Position numbers and translations under genes: made by a program. Shown here one piece after another: positions 1-8,845 of a DNA stretch of 64,000 nt. Below the pieces are notes generated by a model. It did not search any database. It had not been told where the DNA came from and saw only the letters and a program-made list of their open reading frames with translations. Positions within the stretch are counted from its first letter, which is position 1. Each line of letters opens with the position of its first letter. This stretch comes from Bacteroidales bacterium (GTDB lineage: Bacteria > Bacteroidota > Bacteroidia > Bacteroidales > P3). The DNA lies in NCBI GenBank assembly GCA_017449525.1, contig JAFTFL010000013.1:45634-109633 (forward strand), read 5' to 3'.

Positions 1-1341
1 ATGGCTACACCTCGCGAGCTCACCAATAGGAGATGCCCAGCAGTGGTGTTACTATACATCCCAATTGTGGCAATCCTTGTCTTGGGCATGAGGGGGAGCC
101 TTTCGCAAACGACAGCCAACCCCTCGTTCGCCTATTTCTCACCGCATGCCTTTTGCAACCATGCAGCCCTTAACCCGACCTTCAACATGATTCATTCACT
201 CTTTAAAGCCGAGGATTTAAGTGCTGAATTTGTGTTTTACGACGACAGTGCGCCAGAACTACAGGAAGTGGCCCAACGGTTGCATACGGAAGGTGATATA
301 CAGGACACACTTCTGAGGACGACACGCCCCAATGTGCTGATGGTAATATGGGAGAGTGGAGGAACGGACATGGTGCTGAACGACAGTGTGGGACCAAACA
401 TTTCGCGACTTAGTCGCGAGGGAGTGTATTTTTCCCACTGTTATGCGTCAAGTTTTAGAACCGACAGGGGGGTGGTTTCGCTGCTTAGTGGGTGGATGGG
501 GCTGCCAACGGTGTCGCTCATGAAAATGTCGGACAAAGCACGCCGACTGCCTGCCATTGCACGGGATTTGCGGGCAGAAGGTTACAGTACGCAGTTCACC
601 TACGGGGGCGATATTGACTTTACTAATATGAGATTGTACTTGCGCGAGTCGGGTTTCAGTGATGTGCGAGGGAGCGATGCTTTTTCTGCATCAAGACGAC
701 TTAGTGCGTGGGGCGCCCCCGATGCATACGTATTGACACCCTCGGCCGTGTTGCCCCAAGAACGACCCTTCTTTGCGGCTGTATTGTCCCTCAGTAGCCA
801 TGAGCCCTGGGAGGTGCCGTTTCAGAGGTTGAAAGACCATAAGAGCAATGCATTTGCATATACAGACTCTTGTCTCGGTGTGTTGGTAGACAGCTTGCGG
901 ACTCTGCCTGTATGGGATAGTTTGCTATTGATTATTGTGCCAGACCATGGGGTATCGCAAGGGTCGAGAGCTACGTCCGACTATCATGTGGCTCACATTC
1001 CCGTGATTTGGACTGGGGGAGCCGTGAAGCAGGCTCGAGAGATAGATATCCTAATGAGTCAAAGTGATTTGGCTGCTACGTTGCTGGCGCAGATGAATCT
1101 ACCCATAGGACAATACCCTCTTAGCCGTAATGTGTTCAGTAGGTACTATGTAGATAGTGTGCGCTTTGCACTACACTCCTATAAAAACGGTTGCAACTAT
1201 ATAGAGGATGACGGCGTAACGGCATACGACTGTGCAGGCCGTGCTGAACGGCCACTTTCAGAACAGGAACAGTCTGTTCAGAGGTTCTCTCGGCTACAAG
1301 CGATGCTTCAATTCCTGTACGGTGCAACCTCAGTGTTATGA
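1..1341 (+). CDS. LtaS/YfnI-like sulfatase-family membrane enzyme, 5' end probably cut by the window
   Basis: This is an alkaline-phosphatase-superfamily sulfatase of the lipoteichoic-acid-synthase type. Such enzymes are anchored in the inner membrane and act on phosphoglycerol or similar groups in the periplasm. Visible features are one membrane segment at about residues 13-30, a linker with the family pattern AYFSPHAFCNHAALNP (residues 44-59), the metal-site WES (Glu118), a candidate nucleophile Thr154 in SSFRTDRG, and the metal-binding PDHG (Asp315-His316). Relatives are about 600 residues long with several N-terminal helices. The 446 residues here start exactly at base 1, so the true start is probably upstream and the first ATG is an internal Met. 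The exact substrate is unknown. Confidence 0.8.
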   Translation: MATPRELTNRRCPAVVLLYIPIVAILVLGMRGSLSQTTANPSFAYFSPHAFCNHAALNPTFNMIHSLFKAEDLSAEFVFYDDSAPELQEVAQRLHTEGDIQDTLLRTTRPNVLMVIWESGGTDMVLNDSVGPNISRLSREGVYFSHCYASSFRTDRGVVSLLSGWMGLPTVSLMKMSDKARRLPAIARDLRAEGYSTQFTYGGDIDFTNMRLYLRESGFSDVRGSDAFSASRRLSAWGAPDAYVLTPSAVLPQERPFFAAVLSLSSHEPWEVPFQRLKDHKSNAFAYTDSCLGVLVDSLRTLPVWDSLLLIIVPDHGVSQGSRATSDYHVAHIPVIWTGGAVKQAREIDILMSQSDLAATLLAQMNLPIGQYPLSRNVFSRYYVDSVRFALHSYKNGCNYIEDDGVTAYDCAGRAERPLSEQEQSVQRFSRLQAMLQFLYGATSVL

Positions 1342-1466
1342 AATCGACCGTGCCGTATTGTAATAGGTTGACTGGAGGGTATGAACACAATTTTTCATCT
1401 TTGATGTCGTTTACGGTGCAATGGAACACGGAGTTCCGGTTGATACATATAATAAATAGAGTAGAG

Positions 1467-1982
1467 ATGAAAAAGATTTTGACAGCACTCGTTGTGATTC
1501 TCACGATGGGTATGGTTTCCCAGATCGTGCAAGCTCAGACAACAGTTCCCGAAGAGATTGGAATAATCTTTCAGAAAGCAACTCGTGTGAGAGAGGTGAA
1601 GAACGTGTGGTATACAGTGTATGATGCCAGCAATAAGATACTTGGTTACGCTGCATATAGTAAACCTCATAGTGATGGCATTGCGGGCTTTAATGGAGAA
1701 ACCCCACTGCTGGTGTGCTTCGATGTCAACTATCGTATCATAAAGGTGGTTCTTTTGGAGAACCAGGAGACTCCAGGCTATGTGCGCTTGGTGAAAGAAT
1801 CGACATTATTTCATAGTTGGGATGGCCTCTCTATTCGCGAAGCGTTGGTCAAGACTCCCGAAACGGTCAGTGGTGCTACCTACACCAGTTCAGGTGTTAT
1901 TGAGTCAATGCGGATGCTGCTAATGTACCTCGATGAAAATGCCCCAACCAAAGATAAGAAAAAGGCTGCTGTCATACGGTAG
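1467..1982 (+). CDS. Exported FMN-binding domain protein (RnfG/NqrC-type flavinylation motif)
   Basis: The ATG at 1467 (171 aa) gives a clean signal peptide (residues 1-24, ending VQAQ). The open frame extends back to 1338, but that part runs into the preceding gene and has no signal-peptide character. The mature protein is one FMN_bind domain ending in SGATYTSSGV (residues 135-144). In NqrC and RnfG, FMN is attached covalently to the last Thr of SGAT, here Thr138, by ApbE. An ApbE homologue lies at 52838-53929. The protein is probably a periplasmic electron carrier. Its partner is not visible: no rnf or nqr genes are nearby. Family assignment is firm; role is inferred. Confidence 0.85.
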   Translation: MKKILTALVVILTMGMVSQIVQAQTTVPEEIGIIFQKATRVREVKNVWYTVYDASNKILGYAAYSKPHSDGIAGFNGETPLLVCFDVNYRIIKVVLLENQETPGYVRLVKESTLFHSWDGLSIREALVKTPETVSGATYTSSGVIESMRMLLMYLDENAPTKDKKKAAVIR

Positions 1983-2031
1983 TATCGATTTTGTTGGGCA
2001 ATGGTGATTGTAGCTAAATAGTTGTAAAGTT

Positions 2032-2538
2032 ATGATACGCTTGTTGAAACGAAGTTTGATCGAAGTAAAGTGTATGTACTTGATGCTGGCAAGCATTGCT
2101 GTGATGCTACTTTGTGGCATTGGTTGTACTACGGTACAAGCTCAGAGTGTTGATGCAGACCATATCTGCGGAACTTATGATGTGCCGTCACCTTTCAGCG
2201 ATGATGAGGCTCACGTGCGTATAACAAAGACTTCAAAAGGGACGTATCAAGGACGTATTGTGTGGGTGAACCGTGATACCAATCCTGATGGTACTCCACG
2301 AACTGACGAGAAGAATCCAGATCCCAAACTGCGCTCGAGGCAGGCAACGGACATCGTCATGTGCTGGAATCTCAAGTATGAGGAGGGCATGTGGGTGAAT
2401 GGGGTTCTCTATGACCCGTACTCAGGAAAACGATTTGGCATCCGATTTAAACCAGCCAAGAACGGTAAGGATCTTGACGCACGTTACTACAAAGGGAAGC
2501 CTGCTTTCGGCATCAATGCAGTATGGAAGCGGATGTGA
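2032..2538 (+). CDS. DUF2147 family secreted protein
   Basis: This 168-residue protein has an N-terminal export signal of about 38 residues (hydrophobic core MLASIAVMLLCG, ending VQAQ). The DUF2147 domain follows: ICGTYDVP near the start, then G.I.WVNRD, NPDPKLRSR, GVLYDPYSGK, and a C-terminal YKG...W. DUF2147 proteins are small periplasmic or outer-membrane-associated beta proteins of unknown function. A second Met at 2074 would shorten the n-region. Its last 16 bases overlap the start of the RND adaptor gene, so the two are probably translated together. Confidence 0.85.
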   Translation: MIRLLKRSLIEVKCMYLMLASIAVMLLCGIGCTTVQAQSVDADHICGTYDVPSPFSDDEAHVRITKTSKGTYQGRIVWVNRDTNPDGTPRTDEKNPDPKLRSRQATDIVMCWNLKYEEGMWVNGVLYDPYSGKRFGIRFKPAKNGKDLDARYYKGKPAFGINAVWKRM

Positions 2539-3569
2539 GGGAACGGAGGTTGCGTAGGCTTGGCATCTCAACGATGCTGATGGGGCTGATGATGTGTGTG
2601 GCTTGTCACCATGTTGATGTTGATGAGGCGACGAGCGGTGCGGTGAAGGTTCGGACAGTCGTTGTGCAGAGGGAGATACATACTACCCCCAATGCGTACG
2701 TGGGAAGTGTGGAGGAAGCTTCTGCAAGTAATCTGGGTTTTGCGTCGACCGGCAGGGTAACAGCGGTGTTTGTGAAGGACGGCCAGCAGGTGAGGAAAGG
2801 ACAGTTGCTGGCAACCCTTGATAGTGCACGTGCATATAGCACCTATATGGCTGCTCAGGCCACCCTGCGGCAGGCAGAGGATGCCTGCAATCGAGCACGG
2901 AGAATATATGAAGCAGGTGGGTTGTCCGAAGTGAAATGGATTGAGGTACAGACGCAACTAAACCAAGCTCAGTCGGTGGCCGACTTGGCTCAGCAAAGCC
3001 TTGATGATTGTAGATTGATAGCGCCCGTGGATGGCACCGTGGCCGACCGTAATTTAGAGGTGGGTACCAGTGTGGCACCTTACCAAACGGTCATGCGCCT
3101 GCTCAATCTCGGCGGGCTTTGTGTTAAGGTGAGCATTCCAGAGGCGGATATGGATAGGGTGCAGGTGGGAAATAGGGCTCAGGTTCGTGTGAATGCTACA
3201 GGTCTAAGTTTAGGTGGCCGTGTAGATGAGCGCAATGTTAGCGCAGATCCTTTGTCGCATAGTTATATTGTGCGTGTGCGGTTAGACAAGACACCGTCGC
3301 AATTGCTCCCAGGCATGGTCTGCAATGTTGTCATTGGAGAATCGGCAGGAGGTGGTGGCATGGATGTTCCCCTACGTGCAGTGCAGATAGATAATGATAA
3401 TAGACGCTTTGTGTGGATTGTTGTGGATGGTAAAGCACATCGGAGTTACGTTTCTATTAAAGACTTGTCGGCCACAGGGGTAATCATTGATGAAGGTCTT
3501 GCCGATGGCGATTGTGTCATCACCGATGGAGCCCTCAAAGTGTCGGAAGGTACCCCTGTAGAATTATAA
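2523..3569 (+). CDS. RND efflux periplasmic adaptor (membrane fusion protein), probable lipoprotein
   Basis: At 348 residues this is the HlyD/AcrA-type adaptor that joins an RND pump to an outer membrane channel. It has a basic n-region, a hydrophobic stretch and Cys28 in CVAC as the likely lipid-modified residue. Next come the first barrel-sandwich half (VFVKDGQQVRKGQLLATLD), a helical hairpin at about residues 100-160, the second lipoyl half (LIAPVDGTVADRN) and beta-barrel and membrane-proximal domains to the end. The start overlaps the DUF2147 gene by 16 bases, and 11 bases separate it from the pump gene. Substrate cannot be read from the sequence. Confidence 0.9.
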   Translation: MEADVRERRLRRLGISTMLMGLMMCVACHHVDVDEATSGAVKVRTVVVQREIHTTPNAYVGSVEEASASNLGFASTGRVTAVFVKDGQQVRKGQLLATLDSARAYSTYMAAQATLRQAEDACNRARRIYEAGGLSEVKWIEVQTQLNQAQSVADLAQQSLDDCRLIAPVDGTVADRNLEVGTSVAPYQTVMRLLNLGGLCVKVSIPEADMDRVQVGNRAQVRVNATGLSLGGRVDERNVSADPLSHSYIVRVRLDKTPSQLLPGMVCNVVIGESAGGGGMDVPLRAVQIDNDNRRFVWIVVDGKAHRSYVSIKDLSATGVIIDEGLADGDCVITDGALKVSEGTPVEL

Positions 3570-3580
3570 TTATATAGGTC

Positions 3581-6500
3581 ATGGCGAACCGTAGAAATCG
3601 TGGATTTATCGAGGTGGCCATGGCCAATCCCAAAATAGTCTTTCTTATTGTTGGACTGCTGGTGCTTTTTGGTATCTATGGCCTTGACAGCATGAATAAG
3701 CAGGAGTTCCCTGAGTTCGTGATACGCCAAGGTATAGTAGCTGCTGTTTACCCAGGAGCGGAAGCTGATGAAGTGGAGCAACAAGTAACCAAGCCTCTTG
3801 AAGAGTATCTGTTTACTTTTCAAGAGGTGGACAAGCAACTTACGTACAGCTACACCAAACAGGGGGTCGTTTACGTGTATGTGGAGTTGGTCAACTCGGT
3901 CAACAACCAGACTGAGGTTTGGAGTAAGATACGGCACGGGCTGAAAGACTTCAAGTCTAAGTTGCCTGTAGGTGTGGCTGCGGTCGTTGTGATTGATGAC
4001 TTCGGGAACACTTCCTCACTGCTGATCACCATGGATTCGCAAGATAAGACATATCGAGAGTTGGCGAACTACATGGACAGGTTGAAGCAGCAATTACGCG
4101 GTATACCAGCGGTGGGCAATGTCAAGTCGATGGGGGAGCAGCAAGAGGAGATTGCTATTTGGGTGGACAAGGCGAAGTTGTCGTCCTATGGCATCAGTCA
4201 GCAGACCCTCACGACACAACTCTTTACGCAGGGACTATTGAGTGTGGCTGGCACAGTCAATACAGGCGAAGAGGAGGTGCTACTGCATATAACAAATCCC
4301 TATAAGAGCGAATATGAGATAGGTGAACAGGTGGTGTACACTTCGCCATTGGGACACGTGGTACGGTTGCGAGATGTGGCGCGCATTGAGCGTCGTTATG
4401 CAGATCCGTCGAGTTACATTACGAAGGACGGGCGGCGTGCGTTGGTTCTGTCCATAGAGATGCGACAGGGTAATAACATTGTAAAGTTTGGACGGCAGGT
4501 GGATAATGTCCTCAACGACTTCCGTCGCGCCCTTCCCGACGGGGTGAGCCTGTATCGCATCACTGACCTACCCAAGGTGGTAGACGAGTCAATATGGAGT
4601 TTTATGCGCGATTTGATTACGGCTATCCTCGTTGTCATACTCGTGATGCTGATGCTCTTCCCTCTTTCGTCAGCACTCATACCAGCCATAGAGATTCCGC
4701 TTACGACAGCCATCACAATTGCCCTTATGTACATAGTGGGCTATGAGATGAACATTGTAACGCTGGCGGCACTCATTGTAACGCTGGGCATGATTGTGGA
4801 TGATTCCATAGTGATGATTGATGGGTACATGGAGAATGTGCATCAGGGCATGACGCGATGGAAGGCGGCATTGGATAGTGCGAAACAGTTCTTTCCCTCG
4901 CTGGCCGTGGCTACGGTGGCAATATGTGGCATCTTCTTCCCCTACCTGTTTACAATGCACGGTCCTTTGGCCGACTTTGTGAAGTTCTTCCCGACGACCA
5001 TTACTATCTCTTTGTGTGTTTCCTTGGCCTTGGCAATGTTGCTTACGCCGTGGTTGGAGCAGCGTATGATAGATCCAGAGCGAGAGCAGCAGCGTAAGGC
5101 TCATGGTTTGGTGCGTGTGCAGAACCGCTTCTTTGACTTTCTACAGGGCACCTACGAACGACTCTTGGCGCATTGTTTCGCGCATCCGTGGGCAACGCTT
5201 ACTATGGGTTTGGTAGCTATAATATTGGCGGTTGTGGTGTTCCTCCACCTTCCGTTGCAACTGATGCCTAAGGCGGAACGCGATTGTTTTGCAGTAGAGA
5301 TACATTTGCCTGAGGGTGCATCGTTGCAGCAGACGGCCTCGGTCTGCGCCATGTTTGAGGAGGTTTTGCATGGCGATGCCGACGTGGAGAGCATCACCAC
5401 ATTTGTGGGGTCGAGTTCGCCGAGGTTTATGGCTACGTACAGTCCGCAGATGCCTGGCAAAAACTACGCTCAGATGATTGTCAAGGCGACCAGCAATGCG
5501 GCCACGGAACGGTTGGTGCAGCGCTATAAGGACACCTATGTCGATGCGTACCCGGAAGCGACGGTCAGAGTGAAACAGCTCGACTATCAGGCAACGAACA
5601 ATCCTGTGGAGGTGAGACTAAAAGGAATAGATTATGAGGCACTTCGCCAGTATGGGGACACATTGAAAAAGCACATGGAGGCGACGGATGGTCTTGTCTG
5701 GGTGCACAGCGACTGGGATGGGTCGTTGCCCACAATGAGTATTGATTTGAAGAAGGAAGAGGCTTCGCGCATGGGTATCACCAGGTCACTGCTGTCGGCC
5801 AACTTGGCAGCACTGTACGGCGGCTTGCCTATGACGACGGTGTGGGAGGACGATTACCCAGTGTCGGTGATGCTGAGAACTGTTCAGCATGACACGGTCG
5901 CGACGGCCATTCGCCTTGATGAGATTCAAAATACACTTGTGCCGACGGCTCTGCCAGGGGTATGGGTGTTGATGCATCAGGTGGCCGAAGTGGCACCCGA
6001 TTGGGCGAGTGCTCAGATTGCGCACCGCAATGGGGTGCCCTGTTTAACGGTGGGGGCTGACTTACGCTACGGCGTAAGCCAGCCTGTGGCTATGCACAGG
6101 TTGCGCCCATGGTTGGAGCACGAGTTCCGAGCTATGCTGCCCGACGATATGGAGATGATGTACGGAGGTCTGGATGCTGTGAACGACAGTACGATGAGCG
6201 ACATCATAAAGGGGCTCATTGCTTCGGTGATGATTGTGTTCTTCTTCCTATTGTTCAACTTCAAGCGGTTCAGGTTGACAATCCTTGCCCTAAGTGGTAC
6301 AATGTTGTGCTTGCCTGGTGGATTTCTAGGGTTAGCGCTGTTTGGATGCGATGTCAGCATGACGGCCATCATTGGAGTGGTGAGTCTGATTGGTATCAAT
6401 GTGCGGAATACGATAGTGATGTTTGATTATGCCGAGCAGTTACGCCACAAAGGGATGGACATACGAGAAGTCTCCTTCGAAGCAGGAAGAAGACGTATGC

Positions 6501-6691
6501 GTCCGATTTTCCTTACTTCGGCCACGACAGCGGTGGGGGTTATTCCCATGATTGTGCACGGGTCGTCATTGTGGATGCCTATGGGAGTGGTGATATGCTT
6601 CGGTACGCTGTGTGCCATCTTTCTTATCGTTACGGTGATGCCCGTGGCGTATTGGAAACTATTTGCAAGAAGCAAGGAGGTTTTGGTCTGA
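3581..6691 (+). CDS. RND-family inner membrane efflux transporter (AcrB/MexB superfamily)
   Basis: This 1036-residue proton-driven exporter has the normal RND length and layout: a helix at about residues 14-32, a large periplasmic loop, helices 2-6 at about 335-500, a second loop, and helices 8-12 from about 870. The proton-relay pair is present as VDDSIVMID, with Asp407-Asp408 at the same numbers as AcrB. In the TM10 position the segment INVRNTIVMFDYAE carries Arg-Asn where AcrB has Lys940-Asn. The adaptor gene is immediately upstream. No TolC-like gene follows, so the outer membrane channel must be encoded elsewhere. Drug, metal or lipid substrate is undetermined. Confidence 0.92.
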   Translation: MANRRNRGFIEVAMANPKIVFLIVGLLVLFGIYGLDSMNKQEFPEFVIRQGIVAAVYPGAEADEVEQQVTKPLEEYLFTFQEVDKQLTYSYTKQGVVYVYVELVNSVNNQTEVWSKIRHGLKDFKSKLPVGVAAVVVIDDFGNTSSLLITMDSQDKTYRELANYMDRLKQQLRGIPAVGNVKSMGEQQEEIAIWVDKAKLSSYGISQQTLTTQLFTQGLLSVAGTVNTGEEEVLLHITNPYKSEYEIGEQVVYTSPLGHVVRLRDVARIERRYADPSSYITKDGRRALVLSIEMRQGNNIVKFGRQVDNVLNDFRRALPDGVSLYRITDLPKVVDESIWSFMRDLITAILVVILVMLMLFPLSSALIPAIEIPLTTAITIALMYIVGYEMNIVTLAALIVTLGMIVDDSIVMIDGYMENVHQGMTRWKAALDSAKQFFPSLAVATVAICGIFFPYLFTMHGPLADFVKFFPTTITISLCVSLALAMLLTPWLEQRMIDPEREQQRKAHGLVRVQNRFFDFLQGTYERLLAHCFAHPWATLTMGLVAIILAVVVFLHLPLQLMPKAERDCFAVEIHLPEGASLQQTASVCAMFEEVLHGDADVESITTFVGSSSPRFMATYSPQMPGKNYAQMIVKATSNAATERLVQRYKDTYVDAYPEATVRVKQLDYQATNNPVEVRLKGIDYEALRQYGDTLKKHMEATDGLVWVHSDWDGSLPTMSIDLKKEEASRMGITRSLLSANLAALYGGLPMTTVWEDDYPVSVMLRTVQHDTVATAIRLDEIQNTLVPTALPGVWVLMHQVAEVAPDWASAQIAHRNGVPCLTVGADLRYGVSQPVAMHRLRPWLEHEFRAMLPDDMEMMYGGLDAVNDSTMSDIIKGLIASVMIVFFFLLFNFKRFRLTILALSGTMLCLPGGFLGLALFGCDVSMTAIIGVVSLIGINVRNTIVMFDYAEQLRHKGMDIREVSFEAGRRRMRPIFLTSATTAVGVIPMIVHGSSLWMPMGVVICFGTLCAIFLIVTVMPVAYWKLFARSKEVLV

Positions 6692-6745
6692 GTGTTTGTT
6701 TGGGAATGATTCTATAGTTAGGCATATTATTAATAGCAATACAGT

Positions 6746-8305
6746 ATGATAAAGAGGTATTCTTTTCTGATGGTGATGGTGCTGCTTGGCTCGATGATGA
6801 GCAATGCAGTTGCCTGCACCAATTTTCTATTCAGTCGTGGCAGCACACGTGACGGCTCTACAATGATAACCTATGCGGCCGATTCGCACACACGCTACGG
6901 TCAGTTGCGCTATCACCCCGCTACCGACCATCGCAAGGGCGAAATGCTGCGCATCTATGACTACGGTTCGCTACGCTATCTGCTCTCCATCCCCCAGCCG
7001 AGCCACACCTACAACGTGGTGGGTTTCATAAATGAGCATCAATTGGCCATTGGCGAGACCACCTTCGGTGGTCGCGCTGAGCTTTCAAAAGGCAACGCCG
7101 AGGGCATTGACTATGGTAACCTGATTTACGTGGCGCTACAGCGAGCACGCAACTGTAGGGAGGCCATCGTGGTGATGCACGAGCTCGTGTCTACCTATGG
7201 CTACTGCAGCAGTGGTGAAAGTTTCTCGCTGTGCGACCCCAACGAAGTGTGGATAATGGAAATTATCAGCAAGGGTAACGAGAAGGGCGCCGTGTGGGTG
7301 GCTCGTAAGGTGCCCGAAGGCTACGTGTGTGGCCATGCCAATCAGGCTCGCATCACCACCTTTCCGCAAGAGAGGATAACCCAGCGCGGCGAGGTGGCCA
7401 TCAGCTCGCGCAAACTGAAGAGCATCGGCTTGGCCGACATCAGCTGCGTATATAGCGACGATGTGGTGAGCTTTGCCCGTCGACGGGGGTGGTACTCGGG
7501 CAGCGATTCCGACTTCTCCTTTGCCGACACCTACTGCCCCGTCGACTTTGGCGGAGCGCGTTTCTGCGACGCCCGTGTCTATGCCATGTTCCGCCGTGTG
7601 GCTCAAGGCATGGAGCGCTACGAGGCCTATGCCATGGGCAACATCAGTGCCGAGCGGCCTCCACTATGGATTAAGCCCGACCACTTGATAGATGTGCACG
7701 AGGTGATGGAGCTAATGCGTGACCACTTTGAGGGCACCCCAATGGACATGCGGCACGATGCTGGTGCTGGCCCATACCATTGCCCCTACCGCCAGCGCCC
7801 CATGACGTGGGAATACGAAGGACACACCTATATCCACGAGCGCGCCACCAGCACCCAGCAGACTGGCTTCAGCTTCGTCGCCCAGTGTCGCCGTTGGATG
7901 CCTGCCAAAGCAGGTGGTATCTTGTGGCTTGGCGTGGACGACACCTACAGCACCGTCTACTGCCCCATGTATTGTGGCCTAACGCAAGTACCCGAATGCT
8001 TCCGCGAAGGCAACGGCAGCATGACCCAATACAGCACCACCAGTGCCTTCTGGCTCTTTAACCGAGTGGCCAACTTCGCCTACGGCCAGTATGACCGTAT
8101 GATAGGTGACATACGCGCCGAGCAGCGTGCCCTTGAGGAAAGCTTTATCAGCACCGTCCTGCAGCACGACGAGCAGCTGCTGAGCCTATCCGATTCGCCT
8201 CGGCTTGAAACGCAGCTCAACCTCCTCTCCAACCGCGCTGCCGACCGCATGATGAAAGCCTGGACTCAGCTTAGCAATGACCTGCTGGTGCGCTACCACG
8301 AGTAG
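6746..8305 (+). CDS. Family C69 (U34) dipeptidase, exported
   Basis: The protein has 519 residues. A signal peptide of about 23 residues ends just before Cys24 (AVA-CTNFLFSRGSTRDGS). C69 enzymes are N-terminal-nucleophile hydrolases in which this exposed Cys is the catalytic residue, and the following T-N and G-STRDGS are the family signature. Further family segments are VGFINEHQLAIGETTFGGR, EVWIMEI and W-A-R-VPEGYVCGHANQARI. It probably hydrolyses dipeptides in the periplasm. It stands 54 bases after the RND gene, so it may be read through from that operon. Confidence 0.92.
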   Translation: MIKRYSFLMVMVLLGSMMSNAVACTNFLFSRGSTRDGSTMITYAADSHTRYGQLRYHPATDHRKGEMLRIYDYGSLRYLLSIPQPSHTYNVVGFINEHQLAIGETTFGGRAELSKGNAEGIDYGNLIYVALQRARNCREAIVVMHELVSTYGYCSSGESFSLCDPNEVWIMEIISKGNEKGAVWVARKVPEGYVCGHANQARITTFPQERITQRGEVAISSRKLKSIGLADISCVYSDDVVSFARRRGWYSGSDSDFSFADTYCPVDFGGARFCDARVYAMFRRVAQGMERYEAYAMGNISAERPPLWIKPDHLIDVHEVMELMRDHFEGTPMDMRHDAGAGPYHCPYRQRPMTWEYEGHTYIHERATSTQQTGFSFVAQCRRWMPAKAGGILWLGVDDTYSTVYCPMYCGLTQVPECFREGNGSMTQYSTTSAFWLFNRVANFAYGQYDRMIGDIRAEQRALEESFISTVLQHDEQLLSLSDSPRLETQLNLLSNRAADRMMKAWTQLSNDLLVRYHE

Positions 8306-8845
8306 GTAGCAGGTTCGATTGATGCTGTTGATGGAAATTTGATGCGATAAATACTTGTTATGCTAACCACTCAAAATCGTACCTCGTATTAGTTGCCACC
8401 GTCTATAAGGTACGAGTATTTGAACTTGGATATTTCAAGACTCAACCAGCTCATTTTCTTGGTAGGGGAGTCGTAGCCTCAACAATCAGGTGTAAAGGGA
8501 ATGGGCCGGGTGCTATTTTCCGCCGTTTTTGCGTCGGCAAGAAGCACCATCACAACTCACGTAACCTTACCTCTCCCGTGATGAAAACTTACATCAGACT
8601 TGATGTAAGCTTACATCTGGCGTGATGTAACCTTTCATTACCAGTGGCCTGTATGTCGTTCTACCAGCGGATGTGTACTCCAACCTTGTGAAGTGTTGTT
8701 TCTGTGTGTATTGACGGTCGCACTAACCACCGTACTATACAATTGTCGTACCCTTACATCCCACGCCGCAGGGAAATCGACATAACAGATTAAAGGATAT
8801 ATGGGCATCCTGCACTCTTACCGTGGAAGGGTTATCTCCCCTATA
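8306..8845. other. Gene-free spacer between C69 peptidase and the barrel gene
   Basis: No credible reading frame is seen in these 540 bases, which separate convergent genes. The stretch holds a 7-bp inverted repeat (CGTACCT around 8374 and AGGTACG around 8411), a pair of TTACATC hairpins listed separately, and no clear T-tract terminator. Confidence 0.6.
8588..8629. repeat. Two adjacent small palindromes of TTACATC/GATGTAA
   Basis: Hairpin one pairs CTTACATC (8588-8595) with GATGTAAG (8602-8609). Hairpin two pairs TTACATC (8611-8617) with GATGTAA (8624-8630). The two units abut and have different loops. Neither is followed by a T-tract, so they are not ordinary terminators. They resemble a short palindromic intergenic repeat or a double binding site. 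Confidence 0.6.
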
